Below are positions 18,422-26,529 of a stretch of 64,000 nucleotides of DNA, in pieces (position 1 is the first letter of the stretch; each line of letters opens with the position of its first letter). The stretch is from CAUZIB01 sp963578805 (GTDB lineage: Bacteria > Acidobacteriota > Vicinamibacteria > Vicinamibacterales > UBA8438): the NCBI GenBank assembly GCA_963578805.1, contig CAUZDY010000007.1, forward strand, positions 1 through 64,000, written 5' to 3'. Under the pieces are notes generated by a model that worked only from the letters and a program-made list of their open reading frames with translations, made no database searches and had not been told where the DNA came from. The translations under genes and the position numbers were made by a program.

Positions 18422-19417
18422 TCACTGGATTTCGCTGCAAAAGGGACAACGGTCGGTGCGAGCGTGCAACGGTTTGTGGCAGCGCCAACAGAACTTGGCT
18501 TCCGGCGTCGCTTGCGCCCGGAGGCGACTCTGGATGTTACGAGCTTCTCGGCTCCCATCCCCATCTTGGCTAGCGACGGCCTGGCCCGCGGTTTGAGAAG
18601 GAAGAGCTTTGCTCGCCGTCGTGGGTTGCGACGTTTCGAGGTCGTTCAGCAGATCGCTGGCCCGCTGATACCGGCTCTGAAGATCGGGAGCCATAGCTTT
18701 CATCACGATATCGTTAAACGCTTTTGGGATTGACGGTTTTTTCAGGCGTGGCGGACTCACGAGCTCACCGCGCCGCAGTCGGCCCAGCTCACCGGGTGCA
18801 GGAGCGTCGTAGGGTAACATGCCGGTGAGCATCTGATACATCATCACGCCCAACGAGTAGAGGTCAGACGCAAAGACCGCCTTTCCATCGAACTGTTCTG
18901 GTGCCATGTAAGCCGGGCTTCCGATCACCGTGGTGCCGTGTGCGGCAATCTCGAGAAATCTGGACGTACCGAAATCTGCCACTTTCAGAACACCTGTGTC
19001 AGAAACCAGGATGTTGGGTGGCCGGAGGTCTCGGTGGATTACACCCTGTCGATGGGCGTGGTCCACCGCAAGGCCGATTTGCAAGGCGTAGTCGAGTGCC
19101 ACCTCTGGCTCGAGGCCATTACGTTCGGTGATGACATCGTCGAGGGTGTGCCCCTCGACATATTCCATCACAATGAAGAAGACGTTCTCTTGCTTTTCGG
19201 CCGTCGTGATCGAGACGATGTTGGGGTGGTCAAGTGCTGCCAGAAGGCGAGGTTCTCTGAGTAGCTCGCTGAAGTTGAGATTCTGCTTGTGTGGGACCTT
19301 GACGGCGACATCCTTATCGATCCACGTGTCTCGGGCCAGATAAACGGCACCAAAGCCACCGTTGCCGAGTGGCGCGACGATCTTGTACTTGCCGAGCGTC
19401 TGACCTCGAAACAGCAT
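18422..19417 (-). CDS. Ser/Thr protein kinase with C-terminal zinc ribbon
   Basis: This is a soluble Hanks-type kinase domain. The glycine loop GNGGFG is at 18-23 and the ATP lysine is Lys40 in VAVK. The catalytic loop HRDLRPPN (128-135) has Arg132 where most kinases have Lys, and DFG is at 148-150. Other conserved features (APEQF, DLYSLGVMMYQMLTG) are present, so it is probably active. The last 22 residues carry two CxxC pairs (310/313 and 324/327), a zinc-ribbon-like knuckle. No membrane segment is seen, unlike PknB with PASTA repeats. It lies between rsmE and ilvE; the target is unknown. Confidence 0.88.
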   Translation of the reverse strand: MLFRGQTLGKYKIVAPLGNGGFGAVYLARDTWIDKDVAVKVPHKQNLNFSELLREPRLLAALDHPNIVSITTAEKQENVFFIVMEYVEGHTLDDVITERNGLEPEVALDYALQIGLAVDHAHRQGVIHRDLRPPNILVSDTGVLKVADFGTSRFLEIAAHGTTVIGSPAYMAPEQFDGKAVFASDLYSLGVMMYQMLTGMLPYDAPAPGELGRLRRGELVSPPRLKKPSIPKAFNDIVMKAMAPDLQSRYQRASDLLNDLETSQPTTASKALPSQTAGQAVASQDGDGSREARNIQSRLRAQATPEAKFCWRCHKPLHARTDRCPFCSEIQ

Positions 19418-19484
19418 TGATTGTTGTCAGTATAGGACAGTCACTCGAAGGATTTCTTATTTGAGGTTCAGAGACGGCAAGCCT

Positions 19485-20228
19485 CTACAGGTCTCCCCAG
19501 ACATACAGGAGGATTGCGACCGAGACGATAGGTGTGGCGTCCGAACGGAGCGTGCGCGAGCCAAGAGTAAGCATTTCCCATCCTTCAGCGCGGGCGCGGT
19601 TGAGTTCGTTTTCGGACCACCCACCCTCGGGCCCGACGGTCAACATCGCATGTTGCGGGCGGGGTCGTGACATCAGCAGGTCGAGCCGATCTGGTAGCGG
19701 TCCGGCGGACGGCTCGACAAGGATCACGCGCAGGCCGTCGCCAGTACCAGTCAGGTGCCGATTAAACGAAATCGGCGACTCAATTACCGGCACGACGGCA
19801 CGTCCCGATTGCTTTGCGGAGGCGATGGCGATTTTCCGCCACCGCTGACAAGCGATGTCACTGTGCAAGGCCGCATCTGGCACATCAGTGTGGTCAGTGA
19901 TCAGTGGCCTGACTGCCGAGACCCCCAACATGACGGCGTCCCGAACGACTGCATCAAACTTCCGACCCTTGAGGAGTGCTTGCGCGAGAGTGATCGCGAC
20001 CAGCGGCTCGGGTGCAGGGTCGATGGGTTCGAAGGTCTCGACTACCGTGCCGGTGCGGTCTGTCGTGACGATTGACCCACTGAATTCATGTCCCTGTCCA
20101 TCGAATAGTTGGATCGTTGCCCCCGTTTTGAGCCGGAGCGCATGGGTCAGATGTGCGGCTTCGCTGTCCGGCAGGCGCACGCGCACGCCTGTGCGTGAGG
20201 CGGTAGGGGCGTAGAAGCGGTATGTCAC
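19485..20228 (-). CDS. rsmE: 16S rRNA (uracil-1498 N3) methyltransferase
   Basis: This SPOUT-class methyltransferase modifies U1498 of 16S rRNA. The N-terminal PUA-like part holds AAHLTHALRLKTGATIQLFD. The knotted SAM site is LTVGPEGGWSENEL followed by LGSRTLRSDATPIVSVAIL, both hallmarks of RsmE. Length is 247 residues. It starts 7 bases after the prmA stop, so the hrcA-grpE-dnaJ-prmA-rsmE run is likely one transcript. Confidence 0.94.
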   Translation of the reverse strand: MTYRFYAPTASRTGVRVRLPDSEAAHLTHALRLKTGATIQLFDGQGHEFSGSIVTTDRTGTVVETFEPIDPAPEPLVAITLAQALLKGRKFDAVVRDAVMLGVSAVRPLITDHTDVPDAALHSDIACQRWRKIAIASAKQSGRAVVPVIESPISFNRHLTGTGDGLRVILVEPSAGPLPDRLDLLMSRPRPQHAMLTVGPEGGWSENELNRARAEGWEMLTLGSRTLRSDATPIVSVAILLYVWGDL

Positions 20229-20235
20229 AGGAGTG

Positions 20236-20931
20236 TCAGAATGGTTCGAGAAATGGTGACGTCACGTCGCCTGGTCGCGATGTCGAATGGGGGAGGTTCT
20301 CCCGGTATCTGGTCTTCACTACCAATGCTACCCAATTCCCCTCGTAGAGTCGCTCATCGACCCATACGATAGGTTCGAGGGCGTGAACAACTCTGCTTTC
20401 TTCCTGCATCGTTAGTCCGCTCACTATCAATATTCCGCCTGGTTCGGGACACCGTGCAATTGACCGGGCCGAATTCGTAAGCAGAGCACCTGAGAGGCTG
20501 GCGAGAACGCACGATGCTGGCCGCGTGACGACCGTACGAACGTTGCCCACAAGAAAGGTCATGACGGCGCCGACCCCATTCACGGCGATGTTACTCCGCC
20601 CGGCCGAAGCGGCGTCAAGGTCGTTCTCGATAGCCATTACAGATGCTGCATTGAGCTTCGCGGCGGTGATAGCAAGAACCGCCGATCCGGTGCCCACGTC
20701 TGTGACGTGACGTCCTTGGATGGGTTGAATCTGCAGCGCGCGAAGGCAAAGGCGAGTCGTCGCGTGGTGCCCGGTCCCGAATCCCGTCGACGGGTGGACG
20801 ATCACTGGGATTATTCCGGACGTGTCAGGTGGGAGATCCCAGGGCGGAGCCACCACTACCCGGCCGACACGGATGGCTCGGAGGTTGGCTTGTGATCGGG
20901 ACGCCCACGATGCTCCATCATTGACGATCAC
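20236..20931 (-). CDS. prmA: Ribosomal protein L11 methyltransferase PrmA (N-terminus unresolved)
   Basis: PrmA trimethylates ribosomal protein L11. The methyltransferase domain is clear: VHPSTGFGTGHHATTRLCL, then DVGTGSAVLAITAAKL for SAM binding. The product-site motif (N-P-L/P-P-Y type) is replaced by LASLSGALL, as in PrmA, which has no NPPY. From the first canonical start (GTG 20931) the protein is 231 residues, short for PrmA. The same frame is open back to the dnaJ stop and encodes what looks like the missing N-terminal domain, but it contains no ATG, GTG or TTG. The true start is therefore non-standard, or the gene depends on the preceding dnaJ frame. Confidence 0.85.
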   Translation of the reverse strand: MIVNDGASWASRSQANLRAIRVGRVVVAPPWDLPPDTSGIIPVIVHPSTGFGTGHHATTRLCLRALQIQPIQGRHVTDVGTGSAVLAITAAKLNAASVMAIENDLDAASAGRSNIAVNGVGAVMTFLVGNVRTVVTRPASCVLASLSGALLTNSARSIARCPEPGGILIVSGLTMQEESRVVHALEPIVWVDERLYEGNWVALVVKTRYRENLPHSTSRPGDVTSPFLEPF

Positions 20932-21138
20932 TACGGCGGTGACGATGACGCCTGCGTGGCCGAGCTGATTCGTGATCGCGCGGGCTGCAGTCGCCCGGTC
21001 GTGCGTCTCCCAGTCGTGACCCGAGACAATGTTCAGTTCTTCGATCGCGTAAGGATGACAGTCATCGACGATGGCGTCGATAAGGTCGACAAGAGTCGAC
21101 GTGTTTCGTGGGATCTGGACGTCAAGTGCGGGAGGCCT
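20932..21138 (-). other. Open 69-codon stretch joining dnaJ TGA to prmA in one frame
   Basis: Immediately after the dnaJ TGA (21139-21141) the same frame runs 69 sense codons into prmA without a stop. The translation (PALDVQIPRNTSTLVDLID, then YAIEELNIVSGHDWETHDR) resembles the alpha/beta N-terminal domain that precedes the PrmA methyltransferase core. The only initiator-like codon is one CTG at codon 35. Possible explanations are a CTG or rarer start, stop-codon readthrough producing some DnaJ-PrmA fusion, or a small sequence error that hides a start codon. Confidence 0.6.
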
Positions 21139-22275
21139 TCAGCCAAAAATATCTCTGACTCGGTCAAAGAACGGTCGGTCGTCAGATGTGGCGTGCGTGT
21201 TTGGCTCCGAGGACTTATTTGGTATCGTTTCGTCAAGCTTCTCCAGTAGCTCCTTCTGCTCCCGAGACAGGTTTGTCGGCACCTCGGTCTGCACCGAGAC
21301 GTAGAGGTCGCCATGGCCACGCCCTGAGACAAGGGGCATCCCCCTGCCGCGGATGCGAAACTTCGACTCCGGCTGTGTGCCCTTCGGAATACTCAGCGAC
21401 ACCCGTTGGTTGCCGAGGGTCGGGACGGTGATGGTGCCACCGAGTGCGAGGGTTGGATACGACACCGGGATCTCGCACCAGAGGTCATCGGCTTCGCGGT
21501 GGAAGAAGGGGTGGTCTTCCACACGAATGACCACGTAGAGGTCGCCGGTTGGTCCTCCCGCTGTACCGTGCTCGCCCTCACTATGTAGCCGGAGGCGCTG
21601 GCCGGTTGCAATTCCCGCCGGAATCTTAACGGTCAATTTTCGAGACTTCTCGATGCCGCCCTGGCCGCGGCAGGCCGTGCAGGGATTCGTTATGACCTTT
21701 CCCTGGCCTTGGCACTGTCCACAGGTCCGGGCGACCGTCAAGAAGCCTTGCTGGTGTCGAACTTGTCCCCGACCTGCGCACTGAGGGCATGTTTGCGGTT
21801 GTTCACCAGGCTCGGTTCTCGCCCCGTCGCATCGTTCACATATCTCAATCCGTGGAATCTGCAGGGTCGTCTCGGTGCCGGTTGCGGCCTCGTCGAATGG
21901 GATCGACAGGTCGTAGCGCAGGTCCGCGCCGGGCGCTGGCCCGCCACGGCGCCGTCCTCCACTGAACCCGAAGAGATCGCCGAAGCCACCAAAGACGTCT
22001 CCGAAGTCGGCGAAGATCGTCGAGTCGAAGTCAGGGCTTCCGGTAGCACCTGTGACTCCGGCGTGACCGAATTGATCGTAACGGCTACGTTTCTGAGGAT
22101 CGGCCAAAATTGCGTAGGCCTCGGCTGCAACCTTAAATTTGTCCTCAGCTTCGGTATTACCCGGATTCCGATCGGGGTGATACTTGAGGGCCAGCTTCCG
22201 ATACGCGCTCTTGATGTCCGCATCGGTGGCGGTCCGTGCGACGTCGAGGATGTCGTAGTAGTCTCGCTTGGTCAT
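21139..22275 (-). CDS. dnaJ: Chaperone protein DnaJ
   Basis: DnaJ is the Hsp40 co-chaperone that stimulates DnaK. The J domain (residues 1-70) has KLALKYHPDRNPGN with the HPD motif. A Gly/Phe-rich linker follows (FGGFGDLFGFSGG). Four zinc-binding cysteine pairs are present: CERC, CPQCAGRG, CGQCQGQG and CTACRGQG. The first departs from the CxxCxGxG rule (CERCDGAR). Length is 378 residues. Its ATG overlaps the grpE stop by 4 bases. dnaK is not in the window. Confidence 0.96.
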   Translation of the reverse strand: MTKRDYYDILDVARTATDADIKSAYRKLALKYHPDRNPGNTEAEDKFKVAAEAYAILADPQKRSRYDQFGHAGVTGATGSPDFDSTIFADFGDVFGGFGDLFGFSGGRRRGGPAPGADLRYDLSIPFDEAATGTETTLQIPRIEICERCDGARTEPGEQPQTCPQCAGRGQVRHQQGFLTVARTCGQCQGQGKVITNPCTACRGQGGIEKSRKLTVKIPAGIATGQRLRLHSEGEHGTAGGPTGDLYVVIRVEDHPFFHREADDLWCEIPVSYPTLALGGTITVPTLGNQRVSLSIPKGTQPESKFRIRGRGMPLVSGRGHGDLYVSVQTEVPTNLSREQKELLEKLDETIPNKSSEPNTHATSDDRPFFDRVRDIFG

Positions 22276-22775
22276 GCTTTGGCCACCCTGACCATCGATG
22301 GTCGCAGCAGCCGACCTCGGAGTGTGTAGCCTCGCCGGAGCTCGGCGATTACTTTGCCGTCGCGCGCGTCATCGGATGTGACCACCTCGACTGCCTCGTG
22401 GTGCTGAGGATCGAAATCCGCGTTAATGGACTCCACCGGTTCCACGCCGCGCCTCTCCAAGACCTCGAGTAGTGCCTTATGGATCAGCTCAACGCCGATC
22501 CGATACGACGACGCCGTTGACGATTCTGGGTCGGCTGCCAGCGCTCGCTCCAGGTTATCGATGAGAGGAAGGAGGTCTGTAATGAGATCGATGGCCGCAG
22601 TTTGTGCGACCGATGCTCGCTCTCGCTCAATCCGCTTCTTGTAGTTGTCGAACTCTGCGGTTTTGCGAAGCAGCAAGTCTTGGTACTCATCACGCTCTTG
22701 TCGGAGCTGCTCCCAATCGCCTGATGTCTCCGAGGAGGTCGGGTCGAGCGGTTCAGTCTTACTGTCGTCCTGCAT
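22272..22775 (-). CDS. grpE: Nucleotide exchange factor GrpE
   Basis: GrpE releases ADP from DnaK. A long N-terminal coiled coil (QERDEYQDLLLRKTAEFDNY) leads to the conserved block RIERERASVAQ and the C-terminal beta domain with AELRRGYTLRGRLLRPSMVRV. ATG 22775 (MQDDSKTEPL) is preferred over an earlier in-frame start at 22811, giving 167 residues. Its start overlaps the end of hrcA and its end overlaps the start of dnaJ, so the three genes are tightly coupled. Confidence 0.94.
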   Translation of the reverse strand: MQDDSKTEPLDPTSSETSGDWEQLRQERDEYQDLLLRKTAEFDNYKKRIERERASVAQTAAIDLITDLLPLIDNLERALAADPESSTASSYRIGVELIHKALLEVLERRGVEPVESINADFDPQHHEAVEVVTSDDARDGKVIAELRRGYTLRGRLLRPSMVRVAKA

Positions 22776-23877
22776 GGCGTGGTAAATGCGGCCGACCTGA
22801 TGCCAGTGCACTCTGGGTAATGAGCACTCGGCTGACCGCTAATGACATGCTGTCCACGGCAGAAATGGCTCGGAGGTATCGCATCCGTCTGGGGCCGATA
22901 ACCCCGACGCTTCCGGTTCGGTCACCATTGATGTATGTAGACATCACTAGGCTGAAGCCCTGCATATCTGGCGACGTGTGCTCGGTGCCGATGACGACCG
23001 TAAGGCCGCGGCCTTCGACATATTCGCTCAGGAGTCGGACTAGCTTGTCCTTGCGCTCGATCATGCTCAGCATCGCTCGGAGCGTCGAAAATTGTACCCG
23101 GTCTTCATCGGCGTCGTCGGTGACATCGTCGAGCAGAAAGCCGGTGCCTTCGAGGAACAGCCTATCCTGCGGCACCATTTCTTCAAGGGTGGAGCTCGCA
23201 AGACGCAGCGCGCGGGAGAGCAGCTGGTTGTAGAGCATGCGCTGCTGCCGCAGCTGTTCACTGACCGTCGCCCTCACGTTTCGTAGCGGCTGTCCAGCGA
23301 ACTCGACCGTCAGATAGTGAGCGCCTTGCTCAAGTTCAGACGGCGGCACATGTTCGCCAAGGTCAACGACTCTGTGCTCATCCCGATCACTGTCGGCCTC
23401 GACAACGACAAGGATTTTCGTGCCGTCGAGCGGGACGAACTCGATACGCCGGAACGTCCCGTCGACCTGAGGAATCATCGCGAAGCCGAGATTTTGTGAG
23501 GCGCAAGAGAGCTCGTGGGAAACGTTCGAGAGGACGTCGCTGACGGTACCGGCCTGCCGTAACCTCGCTTCGACCTCCTGCGCAGTATCCGTCGTGGCTC
23601 GCGAATCGAGCAGCAGGTCAACGTACGCCCGGTACCCTCGGTCGGTTGGGACCCGTCCGGACGAGGGATGTGGATGATGGACGTACCCGAGGTCTTCGAG
23701 ACCAGCCAAGATGTGTCGCACCGTGGCGGATGACAACCCGAACCCACCGTGCTGTGCCAGCCAGAGTGACGAGACCGGCCCACCTTGCTCGATGTACTGC
23801 TGGACGAGAGTCGAGAGGATCCGCTTGGACCGGTCAGAAAGGTCGGGTTGTGACGAATGATCGGCGTGAGACGTCAT
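22759..23877 (-). CDS. hrcA: Heat-inducible transcription repressor HrcA
   Basis: HrcA represses groE and dnaK-type heat-shock operons by binding CIRCE inverted repeats, with GroEL as folding partner. The N-terminal winged helix carries LSSATVRHILAGLEDLGYVH followed by HPSSGRVPTDRGYR, the signature of HrcA. Length is 372 residues including the central GAF-like domain. It is the first gene of an hrcA-grpE-dnaJ-prmA-rsmE run. No CIRCE element (TTAGCACTC-N9-GAGTGCTAA) was found upstream, which is unusual for an hrcA operon. Confidence 0.94.
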   Translation of the reverse strand: MTSHADHSSQPDLSDRSKRILSTLVQQYIEQGGPVSSLWLAQHGGFGLSSATVRHILAGLEDLGYVHHPHPSSGRVPTDRGYRAYVDLLLDSRATTDTAQEVEARLRQAGTVSDVLSNVSHELSCASQNLGFAMIPQVDGTFRRIEFVPLDGTKILVVVEADSDRDEHRVVDLGEHVPPSELEQGAHYLTVEFAGQPLRNVRATVSEQLRQQRMLYNQLLSRALRLASSTLEEMVPQDRLFLEGTGFLLDDVTDDADEDRVQFSTLRAMLSMIERKDKLVRLLSEYVEGRGLTVVIGTEHTSPDMQGFSLVMSTYINGDRTGSVGVIGPRRMRYLRAISAVDSMSLAVSRVLITQSALASGRPHLPRHAGRQ

Positions 23878-23884
23878 CGCCAGA

Positions 23885-23890
23885 ATTATA
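23885..23890 (-). promoter_or_regulatory. -10 box immediately upstream of hrcA
   Basis: On the minus strand TATAAT occupies 23890-23885. A transcript from it would start about 7 bases further on, at or next to the hrcA ATG (23877), so the mRNA would be leaderless or nearly so. No good -35 hexamer is visible at 16-19 bases. The site is the only obvious promoter element for the heat-shock operon. Confidence 0.35.
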
Positions 23891-23927
23891 GCAGCCGCTC
23901 TTAGTGGGGCGGTTGGCCCGGGTGAGG

Positions 23928-24773
23928 TTAGTTATCTGAGCTGACCGTCGTGAGCCGCTCCGTCTCGGGTGCCCAACGCAGCGGTGCGACGTTTTCGATT
24001 TTGTCGTATTTTACGGCGATTAACTCTGCGAGAATACTCACCGCGATCTCCTGAGGGGACACCGCCCCGATGTCCAGGCCGACCGGTGCGTGAATTTTTC
24101 GAAGGGTATCCAGTGGAACGGACTCTTCCTGAAGAGTGGCGTAGAGACGCGCAACCTTTGCGCGACTCCCGATGAGTCCTAGATAGCGTAGGTTGCGCTG
24201 TGCCAAGGCTCGCAGTGCGTCAAGATCGTGCCGATGCCCGCGAGTAAGTATGACCACCGATGCATTGGACGGGAATGTCATGGTGCTAATCCAGCTCGGA
24301 ACGTCATCGACGCTAATGGTGGTGGCATCCGGAAACCGCTCCACGTTGGCGAATTTCTCACGGTCATCCAGCACGTGCACCTTGAATCCGACCGGCGCCG
24401 CCGCGCGGGCAAGGTAATACGCCACGTGCCCGGCGCCAACCAAGTAGAGGTGGGACGAGGATTCGAGTGGCTCGATGTATACGTCCATCTGCCCTCCGCA
24501 GATTAGGCCAGATTCCTCAGCGATGTCGTCGGCCAGTTCGTATCTGGCTACCAGGGGTCGACGCGTTTCAAGGGACTTGCGTGCTTTCCAAAACGCGTCG
24601 TTTTCGTAGCACCCTCCACCGATGGTGCCCAGGGTCCGGCCGTCGGCAAAAACCAGCATCTTCGCCCCGACCCGCTGCGGCGTTGACCCCTCTGTGCGGA
24701 CGATTGTTACCAGTGCCGCCGATTCACCGCGGTTGAGGGTGTCAGTAACCGCCTTAAAAACATCTTCGTTCAT
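23928..24773 (-). CDS. XdhC/CoxI-family protein
   Basis: Members of this family bind molybdenum cofactor and help insert it, often sulfurated, into xanthine or aldehyde dehydrogenases. The XdhC_CoxI N-terminal domain shows VTIVRTEGSTPQRVGAKMLV and GTIGGGCYEND. The C-terminal Rossmann-like domain shows LYLVGAGHVAYYLARAA and LRYLGLIGSRAKVARL, then GLDIGAVSPQEIAVSILAEL. Length is 281 residues. No molybdenum hydroxylase gene lies nearby in this window, so its client enzyme is unknown. Confidence 0.88.
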   Translation of the reverse strand: MNEDVFKAVTDTLNRGESAALVTIVRTEGSTPQRVGAKMLVFADGRTLGTIGGGCYENDAFWKARKSLETRRPLVARYELADDIAEESGLICGGQMDVYIEPLESSSHLYLVGAGHVAYYLARAAAPVGFKVHVLDDREKFANVERFPDATTISVDDVPSWISTMTFPSNASVVILTRGHRHDLDALRALAQRNLRYLGLIGSRAKVARLYATLQEESVPLDTLRKIHAPVGLDIGAVSPQEIAVSILAELIAVKYDKIENVAPLRWAPETERLTTVSSDN

Positions 24774-24839
24774 GGTGTTGTTAGCCTAAACGCGGGACCG
24801 TCTACCGCCCCTGGATGAGACCGGCTGAGTTAATTTTGA

Positions 24840-26516
24840 TTATATCGTTAGTAGCCCGTGTTGTCCGATGTCGAGAGCCATGTTGTCCAGTAGGTGGTCC
24901 ACTAGGTGGGGGCCGTGTCGATTGAGAAAGTAGACGAGCCCGACGGCCCGTTCCTGCGGATCGCCATTCGGGAAGGCCTGCGACCGTGCTCGGTGATACT
25001 GCCGGCGGATCGTCTCATCTCGCCGTTTGGCGGCCTTTACGATCTTGTTTCGGAGGTTTTGCAGGTCGCGGTCCATCCGTGACCGGGTCGTCTGCACCAC
25101 GCCGGTCAGAGTGGGGTCGACGGCCGACACCTCAGCGGTGACCGCTGCCAGACGCTCTCCGATCGCCCGTTCCGTGTCTCCGAGAGTTCGTTCGACGGCA
25201 TCTGGAAGCAGGGCGGCCAGGAGCCGGTTGAGCACCTTATCGTCCTGGGCTTGTAGCATTTCAAAGTCAACTTTGTATCGGTCGAGGAACTTAAGGGTGG
25301 CCTGGTCGACGAGCGTGCCACTGACACGGGGATAAACGATCGGCATCGGCACGCCGAAGTGACGATAGACGTCGCGGAGTTGGCCGAGATAAGCAAGCTC
25401 GCTCGGTCCAGCCACGGTTGCCACCGTCGGAAACATCGCATCCTGGATCACGGGTCTCAGCAGCACGTTGGGGCTGAATGCCTCCGGCCGTTCGGCGAGC
25501 TCGGAACGTAGCTGAGCGCCGGGCACGACTTTGGTACCAATGTCGAACGCTGTCCCCGCCGTTGGATCTATCGCTTGAAGACGAATCCTCTGTCGGCCGT
25601 CGCTCAGATAGAAGAGGGCAACCGCGTCTACATCCGGAGTAACCTGGGCGTGGTATCCGAGTGTGGTCAAATTCTCTCCGGCTGCTTGTGCCAGCCTTGA
25701 TGTTTGCCCCGGCATGTCGAGCTCGCGGTCGAGAAGAGCCTTAACCATCGGCTTGGCGTTCGCGTCCGATCCGTCGAATACGATCAAACCGTGCGGTCCC
25801 AGCAAGGTGTCCATCCAACGACTGAATGCTTCGACTATTCCCACCCCAGGTCGGTAAAGGGCAGTCAGCTCCTCGAAGAGTGCGTTCGTAAACTCCGTGT
25901 TTGGTAGCAGCTCGCGGAGATCCGAAGTGACGTTGGTAAGGGTGTCAGGGAGTAGTATCTTGGATGCCGGTTGGGGGGACACCGACTCATGCGAAACGGT
26001 GACCGTGCGCAGCTCGAGGTCTGAGGTTAGGACGCTGCAGCTGCTAATTTCGTCAAGGTCGTGATCCTCGCCATGAACCCAGAACACCGGAACCGCGGTC
26101 ACGTTGTGTTCAGCGCTGACGGTTCGTGCGAGTCTGACGGCGGTGAGCGCCTTGAGCAGCGTGAACAACGGACCACCGAAGAGTCCGGGCTGTTGCCCCG
26201 CCACGATTGCCACAGTTTCGGGGTTTGCCAGCTTCTCTGCCGAGGCAATGGCGGCGGACGGGGCGCATCTGGACGTAAGCTGTGCACCCACCACCGCGCT
26301 GATTTCCGAGTGGGCTGTGGGTCTTGCCTGTCGGATCCGAATCGCTTCTGCCCACGCCGCAGAATCTGACGGCGATCCAATAAAGAATGGGTCAAGGCGG
26401 TCGAATTCGTGGCAGTAGTCGCGGACCAGTCGGCTGGTCCAAGGGAGCCGACGATAATCTATCGAGTGACCCAATGGAATTGCGGTTAAAGATGGCCGGT
26501 CGAGCGTCACGCTCAT
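24840..26516 (-). CDS. bshC: Putative cysteine ligase BshC (bacillithiol synthesis)
   Basis: BshC adds cysteine to glucosaminyl-malate in the last step of bacillithiol synthesis. Family hallmarks are VAGQQPGLFGGPLFTLLKAL, the FWVHGEDHDLDEIS segment, and LRPVIQDAMFPTVATVAGPS with ELAYLGQL. The C-terminus is a long coiled coil. ATG 26516 is chosen over an earlier in-frame start at 26567 because family resemblance begins only after it. Product 558 residues, near the usual ~540. bshA and bshB are not in the window. It is divergent from the pseudokinase gene with only 13 bases between the proposed starts. Confidence 0.9.
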   Translation of the reverse strand: MSVTLDRPSLTAIPLGHSIDYRRLPWTSRLVRDYCHEFDRLDPFFIGSPSDSAAWAEAIRIRQARPTAHSEISAVVGAQLTSRCAPSAAIASAEKLANPETVAIVAGQQPGLFGGPLFTLLKALTAVRLARTVSAEHNVTAVPVFWVHGEDHDLDEISSCSVLTSDLELRTVTVSHESVSPQPASKILLPDTLTNVTSDLRELLPNTEFTNALFEELTALYRPGVGIVEAFSRWMDTLLGPHGLIVFDGSDANAKPMVKALLDRELDMPGQTSRLAQAAGENLTTLGYHAQVTPDVDAVALFYLSDGRQRIRLQAIDPTAGTAFDIGTKVVPGAQLRSELAERPEAFSPNVLLRPVIQDAMFPTVATVAGPSELAYLGQLRDVYRHFGVPMPIVYPRVSGTLVDQATLKFLDRYKVDFEMLQAQDDKVLNRLLAALLPDAVERTLGDTERAIGERLAAVTAEVSAVDPTLTGVVQTTRSRMDRDLQNLRNKIVKAAKRRDETIRRQYHRARSQAFPNGDPQERAVGLVYFLNRHGPHLVDHLLDNMALDIGQHGLLTI

Positions 26517-26529
26517 CGTACTGTTGCAA

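Noticed and set aside
21139..21141. Selenocysteine at the dnaJ TGA
   Set aside because: No SECIS-like hairpin was recognised just after the TGA and DnaJ normally ends there.
22812..22836. Possible CIRCE near the grpE start (two GCACTC motifs)
   Set aside because: The two copies are direct, not inverted, repeats, and lie inside hrcA.
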